Shown here: positions 51,008-60,086 of the stretch, in pieces
Position numbering within the stretch: the stretch's first letter is position 1
Layout of the letters: each line of letters begins with the position of its first letter
From: Rhodovarius crocodyli
GTDB taxonomy: Bacteria; Pseudomonadota; Alphaproteobacteria; Acetobacterales; Acetobacteraceae
DNA length: 64,000 nucleotides
Assembly: GCF_004005855.1 (NCBI RefSeq)
Contig: NZ_SACL01000001.1
Span: 992,001 to 1,056,000, forward strand
Direction of reading: 5' to 3'
Notes under the pieces: generated by a model
What the model was told of the DNA's origin: nothing
Database searches by the model: none
The model's input: the letters and a program-made list of their open reading frames with translations, nothing else
Position numbers and translations under genes: made by a program

Positions 51008-51748
51008 CTAAACGTGCTGGCCGCCATTGATGTGGATCTCGGCGCCGTTGATGTAGCTGCTCTGGCCCGAGCACAGGAACAGGATGGTCTGCGCCACCTC
51101 CGTGGCCTCGCCCAGCCGCTTCATCGGGATCTGCTCCTCCACGATCTTCTCGGTGCCGGGGGACAGGATGGAGGTGTCGATCTCACCAGGGGCGATGGCG
51201 TTCACGCGCACGCCGTGCGGGCCGAATTCATGTGCCATTTCCCGCGTCAGCGCGGCCAGCGCCGCCTTGGAACAGGCATAGGCCGCCCCCGCGAAGGGAT
51301 GCACGCGCGAACCCACGATGCTGGTCACGTTCACGACCGAGGCCTGGGCCAGCTTCAATTCCCGGAACAGCCCGCGCGCCAGCAGCGCCGTGCTGAACAG
51401 GTTCACGTTGAACACCGAGGTCCAGAGGTCGTGGTCGCTGTCCAGCACGCCCAGCCGCGACCCGCCCGGCCCCTTGGGGGAGATGCCGGCATTGTTCACC
51501 AGCGCATGCAGCTTGCCGTCCGGCAGGCGGTTGCGCACGACATCGACCAGCGAGGCCACGTCCTGCGGGTTTTCCAGATCGGCCTGCAGGTGGCTGTCGC
51601 GGGCCTCGGGCCAGCGGCATTCCTCGGAAAACGGCTGGCGGGAAACGGTGAGGATGCGCCAGCCCGCGGCCTGGAACACCTTGACCGTGGCATGGCCGAT
51701 GCCCCGGCTGGCGCCGGTCAGCAGCATGGTCTTCCGATAGCCGCTCAT
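51008..51748 (-). CDS. Short-chain dehydrogenase/reductase
   Basis: 246 residues, classical SDR. The NAD(P)-binding TGASRGIGHATV is at residues 11-22, NNAG near 90, and the catalytic Ser (VTSIVGS) and YxxxK (YACSK) lie near 140-160. The C-terminus is GAEIHINGGQHV. Its ATG overlaps the maf stop by 4 nt. In many relatives aroE occupies this place next to maf; here an SDR does. Substrate unknown. Confidence 0.92.
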   Translation of the reverse strand: MSGYRKTMLLTGASRGIGHATVKVFQAAGWRILTVSRQPFSEECRWPEARDSHLQADLENPQDVASLVDVVRNRLPDGKLHALVNNAGISPKGPGGSRLGVLDSDHDLWTSVFNVNLFSTALLARGLFRELKLAQASVVNVTSIVGSRVHPFAGAAYACSKAALAALTREMAHEFGPHGVRVNAIAPGEIDTSILSPGTEKIVEEQIPMKRLGEATEVAQTILFLCSGQSSYINGAEIHINGGQHV

Positions 51749-52356
51749 GCCGGCAATACCCCTTGCTGACGCAGGAAGCCCAGCACCGCCAGCATGGGCA
51801 GGCCGAGAATGCTGCTGTGTTCGCCCTCGATGCGGTCGAAAAGCTGGATGCCCGGCCCCTCGAGCCGATAGGCGCCGACGCTGGAGAGCACCGCCTCGCC
51901 TTCCAGTGCCAGATATTCCTCGATGAAGGTTTCGGACAGCGGGCGCACCCAGAGTTTCGGGCTGTCCAGATGCGTCCAGATGCGGCTGCCGCCCCGGAAG
52001 GCCACGATGCCGTTCACCAGCCGGTGCCGCTTGCCCGACAGCGCGCGCAGATGGGCGGCGGCGCCGGCCATGTCCGCCGGCTTGTCGAACCAGCTGCCCT
52101 CGCATTCCAGGATCTGGTCGGCGCCCAGCACCAGCGCCTCGGGCCGACGGCGGGAGATACGCTCGGCCTTGGCATCGGCCAGCAGCACGGCGGCGTCCTC
52201 GGGGCTGTATTCCTCGGCGCGGGCGGCGGCCTTCAGCGCGTCCTCATCCACATGGGCGGCCTCCGCCGTGAAGCGCAGGCCGGCGGCCGCGAGCAGGCCG
52301 CGCCGGGCGGAGGACTGGCTGGCCAGGACCAGCGGCGGAAATTCAGCCTGCGGCAT
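51745..52356 (-). CDS. maf: Maf-family nucleoside triphosphate pyrophosphatase
   Basis: 203 residues. [21 protein letters not shown] is the Maf substrate-binding N-terminus (SSARR replaces the common SPRR), with [20 protein letters not shown] and [20 protein letters not shown]. Maf proteins hydrolyse non-canonical or modified NTPs. It overlaps the PPDK-regulator gene by 14 nt and lies in the usual alphaproteobacterial origin-proximal neighbourhood. Confidence 0.94.
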   Translation of the reverse strand: MPQAEFPPLVLASQSSARRGLLAAAGLRFTAEAAHVDEDALKAAARAEEYSPEDAAVLLADAKAERISRRRPEALVLGADQILECEGSWFDKPADMAGAAAHLRALSGKRHRLVNGIVAFRGGSRIWTHLDSPKLWVRPLSETFIEEYLALEGEAVLSSVGAYRLEGPGIQLFDRIEGEHSSILGLPMLAVLGFLRQQGVLPA

Positions 52357-53242
52357 CGGGGCGGCCGAGCACGATAGCGGCGGGGTCCTCGGGCGCGTGG
52401 TCCGTGTGGTTGCCGCGTTTCTTATGCCACAGCTCCATCTGCTGCATGATGGTCGCGGCCGTTTCCTCGATGCTGCGGCGGGTCACGTCGATGACGGGCC
52501 AGCCGCGCTGGGCGCAGAGGCGGCGGGCGGCGATGATCTCGGCCTTCACCGCTTCCTCGTTCACGTAATCCGTCTCGCCCTGGCGCACGCCGCCGGTGCC
52601 GATGATCTTGAGGCGCGTGCGGCGGATGTCGATCAGGGATTTCGGGTCGATGGTCAGGCCCACCACCGGGCAGGGGGGGTCGTCCAGTTCCCCGGGGATG
52701 GCGGCGCCGGGCACCAGCGGCACGTTGGCCGCCTTCACGCCGCGATTGGCCAGATAGAAGCAGGTGGGCGTCTTGCTGCTGCGGGACACGCCCACCAGCA
52801 CGACATCGGCATTGGCGATGCCGGTCAGGCCCTGGCCGTCATCATGCGCCAATACATAGTGCATGGCGTCGATGCGGCGGAAATAGTCGGCGTCCATCAC
52901 ATGCTGGGCGGCGCGCTTCTGCCGGGCGGGCATGCCGATCGCATGGGTCAGCATGTCCTCCACCGGGTCCAGCACCGAGACGCACTGGATATCCAGCCGG
53001 TGGCAGGTTTCCTCCAGCGCGGCGCGCAGGGAACGGTCCACCAGGGTGAACATGACGGGGCCGGGCTCGGCCTCCAGCCCCTCCAGCACCTGGTCCAGGT
53101 TCATGCGGGAGCGCACGAGCGACCAGCGGTGATGGATGACATGCGGGTTGTCGAACCGCGACAGCACGGCGCGCGCGATGGAGTTCAGCGTCTCTCCCGT
53201 GCTGTCGGACACCAGGTGCAGGTTGATGCTGCGGTTCACCAT
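52343..53242 (-). CDS. Pyruvate phosphate dikinase / PEP synthase regulatory protein (kinase-pyrophosphorylase)
   Basis: 299 residues, DUF299 family. It switches PPDK or PEP synthase off and on by ADP-dependent phosphorylation and phosphate-dependent dephosphorylation. The start [20 protein letters not shown] and the P-loop [20 protein letters not shown] are characteristic. It is divergent from hemE across a gap with DnaA-box-like sites, an arrangement known from other alphaproteobacteria. Confidence 0.95.
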   Translation of the reverse strand: MVNRSINLHLVSDSTGETLNSIARAVLSRFDNPHVIHHRWSLVRSRMNLDQVLEGLEAEPGPVMFTLVDRSLRAALEETCHRLDIQCVSVLDPVEDMLTHAIGMPARQKRAAQHVMDADYFRRIDAMHYVLAHDDGQGLTGIANADVVLVGVSRSSKTPTCFYLANRGVKAANVPLVPGAAIPGELDDPPCPVVGLTIDPKSLIDIRRTRLKIIGTGGVRQGETDYVNEEAVKAEIIAARRLCAQRGWPVIDVTRRSIEETAATIMQQMELWHKKRGNHTDHAPEDPAAIVLGRPDAAG

Positions 53243-53538
53243 GGGGAATTCCGTGAATGGTGTGGAAAAGCGGGGATGGAATCACCCCGCCCGGCACGCC
53301 GCCGGGAGTCCTGGGCATCCATTGCACAGTTTGATAACCCGGGCGGCGGCGCCGAGGGAAAATGTGGATGATGTGGACAGCTTGCGCCAGCCCAGGGGAA
53401 TCCTCGATGTTCGCGACGTGAACAAAACGGACATCCCTGATGGCGGAACGCGGATGAGTGGGGTTTCACATAATCCACAGCACCACCACCAACCCAACTC
53501 TTTCTAGATTCTCTTTATTGTTAGAGAAGGGGAGCGCG
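53243..53538. other. Candidate chromosomal replication origin between the PPDK regulator and hemE
   Basis: In this 296-bp gap I see DnaA-box-like 9-mers: 53261-53269 (complement TTTTCCACA, a full match to TTWTNCACA), 53363-53371 (complement TCATCCACA), 53372-53380 (complement CTGTCCACA) and 53471-53479 (TAATCCACA). An AT-richer stretch (about 53500-53525) lies beside hemE. In Caulobacter and some other alphaproteobacteria the origin lies next to hemE. Genes to the left run mostly leftward and hemE-hemH run rightward, as expected around an origin. The hemE promoter must also lie here. Not proven. Confidence 0.5.
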
Positions 53539-54576
53539 ATGACCGAAAAACCCCTCCTTGCCGCGCTTCAGGGCCAGCCCGTCTGGCCGCCCCCCGTATG
53601 GATGATGCGCCAGGCGGGCAGGCATCTGCCCGAGTACAAGGCCACGCGCGCCCAGGCGGGCAGCTTCCTGGCGCTGGCCACCACGCCCGAGCTCGCGGCC
53701 GAGGTCACGCTGCAGCCCGTGCGGCGCTACGGCATGGACGGCGCCATCCTGTTCAGCGACATCCTGATGGTGCCCTGGGCCATGGGGCAGAAGCTGTGGA
53801 TGGCGGAGGGCGAGGGCCCGCGGCTGGAACCCATCCAGGACATGGCGGCGCTGTCGCGCCTGAACCCGGCAGCCCTGCGCGGCACGGCCGCGCCGATCTT
53901 CGAGACGGTGTCCCGCGTGCGGGAGGCATTGGACGAGGCCGGCAGCCGCACCAGCCTGATCGGCTTCGCGGGCAGCCCCTTCACGGTCGCGTGCTATATG
54001 GTCGAGGGCAAGGGCGGCAGCGATTTCGCCCTGACGCGGGAACTGGCCTATGCCGACCCCACCTTCTTCGCGCGGCTGATCCGCATCCTGACCGACGCCA
54101 CGGTGGATTATCTGCTGGCGCAGGTGGAGGCAGGGGCCGAGGCGCTGATGCTGTTCGACAGCTGGTCGGGGCTGCTTTCGCCCAACCAGTTCCGGCGCTG
54201 GGTGATCGACCCCACGGCCGCGATCAGGCGCGCGGTGGCCCAGGCCGCGCCGCATATCCCGATGATCGGGTTCCCCCGCCTCGCGGGGCTCATGCTCGGG
54301 GATTACGCGGCCAAGACCGGCATGCAGGGCATCGGGATGGATACCCACACCGATCCGCGCTGGGCCGCGCAGGTGGTGCCGGACAACATGGCGCTGCAGG
54401 GTAACCTCGACCCGCTGGCGCTGCTGGCCGGCGGCATCGCGCTGGAGACGGAGGCGCGGACGCTGCTGTCGACCATGCGTGGGCGCCCGTTCATCTTCAA
54501 CCTGGGCCACGGCATCGAGAAGGAAACCCCGATCGAGCATGTGGTGCAGGCGCTGCGGCTGGTGCGGGGCGGCTGA
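53539..54576 (+). CDS. hemE: Uroporphyrinogen decarboxylase
   Basis: 345 residues. It decarboxylates the four acetate side chains of uroporphyrinogen III to give coproporphyrinogen III. The signature PPPVWMMRQAGRHLPEYKATR lies near residue 19, and GFAGSPFTVACYMVEG near 140. The ATG at 53539 follows AAGGGGAG. The stop overlaps the start of hemH (TGATG). Confidence 0.97.
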   Translation: MTEKPLLAALQGQPVWPPPVWMMRQAGRHLPEYKATRAQAGSFLALATTPELAAEVTLQPVRRYGMDGAILFSDILMVPWAMGQKLWMAEGEGPRLEPIQDMAALSRLNPAALRGTAAPIFETVSRVREALDEAGSRTSLIGFAGSPFTVACYMVEGKGGSDFALTRELAYADPTFFARLIRILTDATVDYLLAQVEAGAEALMLFDSWSGLLSPNQFRRWVIDPTAAIRRAVAQAAPHIPMIGFPRLAGLMLGDYAAKTGMQGIGMDTHTDPRWAAQVVPDNMALQGNLDPLALLAGGIALETEARTLLSTMRGRPFIFNLGHGIEKETPIEHVVQALRLVRGG

Positions 54577-55637
54577 TGGAAAAAGTCGCCATCGTGCTGC
54601 TGAACCTGGGTGGGCCGGACAGCCCCCAGGCGGTTCGGCCCTTCCTGGAAAACCTGTTCACCGACCCCGCCATCCTGCGCGTGCCCGGCTTCATCCGGCC
54701 GTGGCTGGGCAAGTTCATCGCCTGGCGGCGCGAAAAGCCGGCGCAGGAGAACTACGCCATCATCGGCGGGCGTTCGCCGTTGCTGGAGCTGACGGTAGCG
54801 CAGGGACAGGCGTTGGAAGGCGCGTTGGCGGGTGAGGAAGGGCGCGAATACCGTTGCTTCGTCGCCATGCGGTACTGGCACCCCTTCAGCGACGAGGCCG
54901 CCCGGCAGGTGAAGGAATGGGGGGCCACGCGGGTGCTGCTGCTGCCGCTGTACCCGCAATATTCCACCACCACGACCGGCAGCAGCCAGACCGCCTGGGA
55001 TGAGGCCGCCGCGAAGATCGGCCTGTCCGTGCCGAGCCAGACCCTGTGCTGCTGGCATTCGGACGATGATTTCGCCGCCGCCACCGCCGCGATGGTGCGC
55101 GAAAGCCTGCGCCAGGCCCAGGCAAGCCTGGCCCCCGGCCAGAAGCTGCGCGTGCTGTTCAGCGCGCATGGCCTGCCCGAGACCATCGTGAAGCAGGGCG
55201 ACCCCTATCAGTGGCAGGTCGAGCAGACGGTGGCCGCGGTGGTGAAGGCGCTGGATGAGCCCGGGCTGGACCATGTGGTGTGCTATCAGTCCCGCGTGAC
55301 GCCGCAGAAATGGATCGGGCCCAGCACGGAAGCCGAGATCGAGCGCGCGGCGGCCGGGAAGGTGGCGCTGCTGGTCTGCCCCATCGCCTTCGTCTCCGAG
55401 CATTCGGAAACCCTGGTGGAGCTGGACGTGGAATACCGCGAGATCGCGGACCACAAGGGCGTGCCGGGCTATTTCCGGGTGCCGGCGCAGAACAGCGACG
55501 CGGCGTTCATCGCCTCTCTGGCGGGGCTGGCGCGGCGCACCCTGGCGGCCGAACGCCCGCTGTGCAGCTTCAGGGGCGGCCGCCAATGCCCCAAGACCCA
55601 TACCGACTGCCCCCACGCCAAGGTTCGCGCCGCATGA
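54576..55637 (+). CDS. hemH: Ferrochelatase
   Basis: 353 residues; inserts Fe2+ into protoporphyrin IX. The family signature region includes KVAIVLLNLGGPDSPQAVRP at the start, the FSAHGLPETIVKQGDPY motif with the catalytic His, and VSEHSETLVELDVEYRE near residue 270. It is translationally coupled to hemE. The enzyme for the step before it (HemJ) is encoded about 42 kb away in this window. Confidence 0.97.
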   Translation: MEKVAIVLLNLGGPDSPQAVRPFLENLFTDPAILRVPGFIRPWLGKFIAWRREKPAQENYAIIGGRSPLLELTVAQGQALEGALAGEEGREYRCFVAMRYWHPFSDEAARQVKEWGATRVLLLPLYPQYSTTTTGSSQTAWDEAAAKIGLSVPSQTLCCWHSDDDFAAATAAMVRESLRQAQASLAPGQKLRVLFSAHGLPETIVKQGDPYQWQVEQTVAAVVKALDEPGLDHVVCYQSRVTPQKWIGPSTEAEIERAAAGKVALLVCPIAFVSEHSETLVELDVEYREIADHKGVPGYFRVPAQNSDAAFIASLAGLARRTLAAERPLCSFRGGRQCPKTHTDCPHAKVRAA

Positions 55638-56278
55638 TCCGCCCCGCTGCCGTGTTGTTCGACTGCGATGGCGTGCTGGCCGACAGCGAAGGGCTGGTGA
55701 ACCGGCTGCTGGCCGAGGAATTGACCCAGCGCGGCTGGGCCATGGAGGGCCCCGAGGCGCGGGAACGCTTCCTGGGCATGGCCTGGCCCGACATCCGCGT
55801 GGTGATCGAGAAGCATACCGGCACCCTGCCGGCGGGGTGGGAGGGCAGTTTCTCGCACAAGCTGTCGCGCACGCTGGCGACCGAGGCCATGCCCATTCCC
55901 GGCGCGCTGGAGGCGCTGCGGAAGGTGGCGGGCGCCTATACGGTCGCGATCGCCAGCAATTCCTCGCGTGAGGAGCTGGAGACCAAGATCCGCGTGCTGG
56001 CGCTGGGCGATGTGTTCGGCAGCCGCGTGTTCAGCTTCCAGGACGTGCCGCGCCCCAAGCCGCACCCCGACATCTACCTGGCGGCGGCGAAAAGCTGCGG
56101 GGCGGAAGCGCGCGACTGTGTGGTGATCGAGGACAGCGTGACCGGCGTGCGCGCGGGGCGCGCGGCCGGGTGCCGGGTGCTGGGCTTCGCGCATGAAACG
56201 CCGGCGGAGGCATTGGCCTCGGCCGGGGCGCAGGTGTTCACCAGCATGGCGGCGCTGCCGAACCTGCTGGGGGTGTGA
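55634..56278 (+). CDS. HAD-family phosphatase (beta-phosphoglucomutase/phosphatase type)
   Basis: 214 residues. HAD motif I is VLFDCDGVLADSEG, motif II VAIASNSS, motif III Lys in PRPKPHPDIYL and motif IV VVIEDSVTGVRAG. The cap domain lies between motifs I and II. It overlaps hemH by 4 nt, so it is co-expressed with the haem genes; a role in haem synthesis is not implied by sequence. Confidence 0.92.
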   Translation: MIRPAAVLFDCDGVLADSEGLVNRLLAEELTQRGWAMEGPEARERFLGMAWPDIRVVIEKHTGTLPAGWEGSFSHKLSRTLATEAMPIPGALEALRKVAGAYTVAIASNSSREELETKIRVLALGDVFGSRVFSFQDVPRPKPHPDIYLAAAKSCGAEARDCVVIEDSVTGVRAGRAAGCRVLGFAHETPAEALASAGAQVFTSMAALPNLLGV

Positions 56279-56284
56279 CGCCGG

Positions 56285-57001
56285 CTACCCCAGCCGGCTG
56301 CTTTCCCAGGTCGAATGCAGCACGCCGGGTGCCCGGTCCACCTCGGCCAGCACCTTGTCCAGCTCCGCCGGTTCCAGCGCCAGATGCACCAGGCGGGCGG
56401 CGATCTCGGCCTTGTCCTCGCCGCGTTCGGTCACGGTCACCTCGCTGATGCCGAGCTTCGCGGCCTCCAGCCGGTCCACCAGCAGGTCCCGGGCTTCGGG
56501 CATCGCATCCAGGGTGGAGATGACGGAGACCTTGTAGCTGGCCTCGCCGTCGCGTTCGTTGATGGGGGTGCGGTTGATCAGGTTCACCAGATGGCGCAGC
56601 GCGGTGTTGCCCAGCAGGACGAAGGCGGTCAGCAGCGCGGCCTCGGCCAGCATGTCGGTGCCGGCACAGGCGCCGACGGCGGCCGCGCACCACAGGGTGG
56701 CTGCGGTGTTCAGGCCGCGCACATTCGGGCCGTCCTTCATGATGACGCCCGCGCCCAGGAAGCCGATGCCGGAGACGACATAGGAAATGACCCGCACGGC
56801 CTCTGTCGTGCCGGCGATGCGTTGGGCCAGGTCCACGAAGGCAGCCGCACCCACGGCGACCAGCACGGTGGTGCGCAGCCCCGCGGTGCGCTGGCGGTAC
56901 TGGCGTTCCGCCCCGATCAGCGCGCCCAGGATGAAGGCGGCGCCTAGGCTCATCACGCTGTCAAGAAACTGAAATAATTCAAAGGTCTGGATGAAGCTCA
57001 T
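56285..57001 (-). CDS. MgtC/SapB family membrane protein
   Basis: 238 residues. Four or five N-terminal membrane helices carry the MgtC motifs GALIGAERQYRQRTAGLRT, VSGIGFLGAGVIMKDG and VRGLNTAATLWCAAAVGACAG. A soluble C-terminal ACT-like domain (about 150-238) follows. MgtC proteins are linked to survival in low Mg2+ and modulation of ATP synthase. Convergent with the HAD gene, 6 nt apart. Confidence 0.93.
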   Translation of the reverse strand: MSFIQTFELFQFLDSVMSLGAAFILGALIGAERQYRQRTAGLRTTVLVAVGAAAFVDLAQRIAGTTEAVRVISYVVSGIGFLGAGVIMKDGPNVRGLNTAATLWCAAAVGACAGTDMLAEAALLTAFVLLGNTALRHLVNLINRTPINERDGEASYKVSVISTLDAMPEARDLLVDRLEAAKLGISEVTVTERGEDKAEIAARLVHLALEPAELDKVLAEVDRAPGVLHSTWESSRLG

Positions 57002-57043
57002 GGTCGCGTGTAACCCGCCCGCGCCGGCCGGGGCAACGTAAAC

Positions 57044-57472
57044 TCAGCGCGACAGGCCCGGCCAGTTCCCGTCCGCGCGGCGGATGCGTTCATCCCGGTT
57101 TTCCCGCCAGCGGGCCTGAACGCCGTGGCTGTAGTTCAGGTACAGCCTGCCATCGACGATGGTGAAGGCGGTGGGGTCGACGGTGGCGGTATAGCCCTCG
57201 GACACCGCATAGGCGCAGAAGCCGCCATAGGCGGGGGCATATCGGGCAGGATCCTCCAGGAACAGCCGGCGGTGCTCGGCCGTGGCGAAGCGCCAGGTGG
57301 CGCCGTTCCAGCGGGTGCTGATCTCATACCGGCCGCGCCGGGCGCGGTTTTCCGTGAAATAGGCCACGGGGTCATAGCCCTGGATGGCCAGGCCGCGCGT
57401 CAGGTTCTGGCGCGCGAAGGCGGTGGAGGGCAGCAGGGCGAGCAGCGCCAGCGCGGCGCGGCGGAGGATCAT
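57044..57472 (-). CDS. Exported YHS-domain protein
   Basis: 142 residues. The signal peptide MILRRAALALLALLPSTAFA is followed by a YHS-type domain: LAIQGYDPVAYFTENRARRG, WRFATAEHRRLFLEDPARYA and PAYGGFCAYAVSEG. YHS proteins are small metal- or haem-associated domains of uncertain role. I start at 57472, where AAGGGG lies about 10 nt upstream; 57481 is the alternative. Confidence 0.85.
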   Translation of the reverse strand: MILRRAALALLALLPSTAFARQNLTRGLAIQGYDPVAYFTENRARRGRYEISTRWNGATWRFATAEHRRLFLEDPARYAPAYGGFCAYAVSEGYTATVDPTAFTIVDGRLYLNYSHGVQARWRENRDERIRRADGNWPGLSR

Positions 57473-57555
57473 GCGGGTCATGCCCCTTATACGCCGAATG
57501 GCGGTCATCGGTTCCGCTGCCCTTGCCCTCAGGCGCACGGCACGCGATATGGGGG

Positions 57556-57656
57556 GCGGAAGGTCGGCGGCGGACGGGCTCCTCGCCAACCCGGTCAGGT
57601 CCGGAAGGAAGCAGCCGTAACGGGTTCTCGCTCGGGTCGCTCAGCCGGCCTTCCAC
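57556..57656 (+). ncRNA. ffs: Signal recognition particle RNA (bacterial small 4.5S type)
   Basis: The SRP RNA hallmark GGTCAGGTCCGGAAGGAAGC (57593 onwards) forms the conserved loop region. Outer arms GGAAGGTCGGC (57558) and GCCGGCCTTCC (ending 57654) pair, giving a molecule of about 100 nt. It lies immediately upstream of dnaX, the classic position in many bacteria. Exact ends are estimated from the pairing. Confidence 0.93.
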
Positions 57657-57740
57657 CCGTGTCCTGCCCGCGCAGGTCGCTGCTGGCAGCGAACGGAGCG
57701 GATCAGCAGGCCACGCACATGGCTTTGCAAGCGGGGGTCG

Positions 57741-59672
57741 ATGACGAGCGACATGTTCGGCGCCGATGCGCCGGATCCGGCGGAAGACGCCATCCCCGAG
57801 CCCCCTGCCCCCGAAGGCCCCGGCCTGTTCGGATTCGACGATCCGCCGCCGCCGCCCGTGGCTGCCGCGGCGCCGGCACCGGTGGCCGCGCCGAAGCCCG
57901 CCGCCGATGGCCAGCCCTATCGCGTGCTGGCGCGGAAATACCGCCCCAGGGATTTCTCGGAGCTGGTGGGCCAGGACGCGCTGGTGCGCACCCTGCGCAA
58001 TGCCTTCGCCACCGGCCGCGTGGCGCACGCCTTCATGCTGACCGGCGTGCGCGGCGTGGGCAAGACCACCACGGCCCGCATCATCGCCCGCGCGCTGAAC
58101 TGCATCGGCGTGGACGGCAATGGCGGGCCCACGCCCGAGCCCTGCGGCGTGTGCGCCAACTGCACCGCCATCCTGGCCGACCGCCACCCGGATGTGATGG
58201 AGCTGGACGCCGCCAGCAACAACGGCGTGGACGATGTGCGTGAGCTGCGGGAGGCCGTGCGCTATCGGCCTGCCCAGGCGCGCTTCAAGATCTATATCCT
58301 CGACGAAGTGCACATGCTGTCCAACGCGGCGTTCAACGCGCTGCTGAAGACGCTGGAGGAACCGCCGCCGGCGGTGAAGTTCATCTTCGCCACCACGGAA
58401 CTGCGCAAGGTGCCCGCGACCATCCTGTCGCGCTGCCAGACCTTCCACCTGCCCCGCGTGCCGCAAGCGACGCTGCGTGCCCATTACGGCAATATCTGCG
58501 CGAAAGAGGGCGTGGAAGCCGAGGAAGAGGCGCTGTCCATCATCGCCCGCGCGGCGGATGGCTCGGTGCGCGACGGGCTGTCGCTGCTGGACCAGGCGAT
58601 CGCGCTCTCGGCCGGGGCCGTGACCGGTGAGACGGTGCGGGAAATGCTGGGCCTGGCGGACCGCACCCTGGTGCTGGACGCGCTGGAGGCGGCGCTGACC
58701 GGCGACATGCCGGCGCTGATCGGCCACCTGGACCGCGCGCATGAGCGCGGGGCCGAGCCCGGGGTGGTGCTGGCGGACATGCTGGAGCTGACCCACACGC
58801 TCACGCGGCTGCACGCCGTGCCTGGGCTGGCGGGCGACCTTTCCTTGCCTGAGCATGAGCGCACGCGCGGTGCCGCGCTGGCGCAGAAGCTGAGTGTGCC
58901 CGTGCTGGGCCGCGCCTGGCAGATCCTGCTGAAGGGTGTGCCAGAGATCGCTGAGGCCCCCGACCGGCGCGCGGCGCTGGAGATGGTGCTGATCCGGCTG
59001 GCGCATGTGGCGGATATGCCCACGCCGGGTGATCTGGTGCGGCGCCTGACCGAGGGCGGCGGTGCCCCCGCCGCGCCGCGCCCGAACCCGAATGGCGGCG
59101 GCGGCGGCCCCACCCTGCGCGCCATCGCGGGCGGCGGTGCCGTGGTGGTGGCGGAACCCGAGGCCGCGCCGCAATTCGCGCCGATGCCCACGACCTGGCA
59201 GGAGGTGGTGGCCCTGGCCGCCGATCCGGACCCTGCCCTGCACGCCCAGCTGCGGCATGAGGTGCATCCCGTTTCCCTGGCGCCGGGCAAGATCGAGATC
59301 GTGCCCCGCCCCGCCGCGCCGCGCGACCTGGCGGGCAAGCTGTCGCTGCTGCTGGAAAAGGCGACGGGCACGCGCTGGGTGGTCACCATTTCCCGCGACC
59401 AGGGCGCCGCGACACTGGGCGACCAGGGCAAGGCCGCCGAGGCCGAACGCCTGGCCGCCGCGCGCGTTCATCCCTTCGTGCAGGCCATTCTGGCGGCGTT
59501 TCCGGGTGCCGAGGTGCAGAATGTGCGCGACACCCGCGCCGACAATTACGGGCTGATCGGCGCGGCCCTGCTGGGGCGCGTGGCTGAATCGCCCGACGAC
59601 CTGCCCGAATTCGCCCCGCCGGACGCCATGCCGGCCTATGATGACGATGAAGCCCCTTCAGACGAGGACTGA
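57741..59672 (+). CDS. dnaX: DNA polymerase III subunits tau/gamma
   Basis: 643 residues; clamp-loader ATPase. After a Pro/Ala-rich N-terminal extension of about 55 residues comes YRVLARKYRPRDFSELVGQD. Walker A is GVRGVGKTTTARI, zinc-binding cysteines are in EPCGVCANCTAI, Walker B is IYILDEVHMLS and the SRC motif is LSRCQTFHLP. The C-terminal tau part starts near residue 440. No A-run slippery site was seen, so a frameshift-made gamma is not evident. Confidence 0.95.
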   Translation: MTSDMFGADAPDPAEDAIPEPPAPEGPGLFGFDDPPPPPVAAAAPAPVAAPKPAADGQPYRVLARKYRPRDFSELVGQDALVRTLRNAFATGRVAHAFMLTGVRGVGKTTTARIIARALNCIGVDGNGGPTPEPCGVCANCTAILADRHPDVMELDAASNNGVDDVRELREAVRYRPAQARFKIYILDEVHMLSNAAFNALLKTLEEPPPAVKFIFATTELRKVPATILSRCQTFHLPRVPQATLRAHYGNICAKEGVEAEEEALSIIARAADGSVRDGLSLLDQAIALSAGAVTGETVREMLGLADRTLVLDALEAALTGDMPALIGHLDRAHERGAEPGVVLADMLELTHTLTRLHAVPGLAGDLSLPEHERTRGAALAQKLSVPVLGRAWQILLKGVPEIAEAPDRRAALEMVLIRLAHVADMPTPGDLVRRLTEGGGAPAAPRPNPNGGGGGPTLRAIAGGGAVVVAEPEAAPQFAPMPTTWQEVVALAADPDPALHAQLRHEVHPVSLAPGKIEIVPRPAAPRDLAGKLSLLLEKATGTRWVVTISRDQGAATLGDQGKAAEAERLAAARVHPFVQAILAAFPGAEVQNVRDTRADNYGLIGAALLGRVAESPDDLPEFAPPDAMPAYDDDEAPSDED

Positions 59673-59690
59673 GCCCATGAGGAACGAGGT

Positions 59691-60026
59691 ATGAAGAACC
59701 TGACCAACATGCTGAAGCAGGCCCAGCAGATGCAAGGCAAGATGGCCGAGATGCAGGCCAAGCTTGAGGCCACCGAGGTGGAAGGCCAGGCCGGCGCCGG
59801 GATGGTGAAGGTGAAGCTGACCGGCAAGGGCGACCTGAAGCGCATCAGCATCGACCCCAGCCTGATGGTGGCCGATGAGCGCGAGGTGCTGGAAGACCTG
59901 ATCATGGCCGCCCATGCGGACGCCAAGCAGAAGGTGGAAGGCATGATGGCCGAGGAAATGCAGAAGGCCACCGCCGGGCTGAACCTGCCGGGCGGGCTGC
60001 CGGGTGGGTTCAAGCTGCCGTTCTGA
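59691..60026 (+). CDS. ybaB: YbaB/EbfC nucleoid-associated protein
   Basis: 111 residues. MKNLTNMLKQAQQMQGKMAE MQAKL-type coiled N-terminus, then VKVKLTGKGDLKRISIDPSL and VLEDLIMAAHADAKQK. It binds DNA as a dimer. It lies 18 nt after dnaX. recR, the usual third gene of this operon, is absent; a terminator follows instead. Confidence 0.95.
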   Translation: MKNLTNMLKQAQQMQGKMAEMQAKLEATEVEGQAGAGMVKVKLTGKGDLKRISIDPSLMVADEREVLEDLIMAAHADAKQKVEGMMAEEMQKATAGLNLPGGLPGGFKLPF

Positions 60027-60053
60027 GACGGCGAAGCCCCCACGCGCGCCCAT

Positions 60054-60080
60054 AAAAAAAGGCCCCCGAGGGGGCCTTTT
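60054..60080. terminator. Bidirectional terminator after ybaB
   Basis: AAAAGGCCCC and GGGGCCTTTT form a 10-bp stem with A and T runs on both sides, between convergent ybaB and the glycine-zipper lipoprotein gene. Confidence 0.92.
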
Positions 60081-60086
60081 CCGTTC

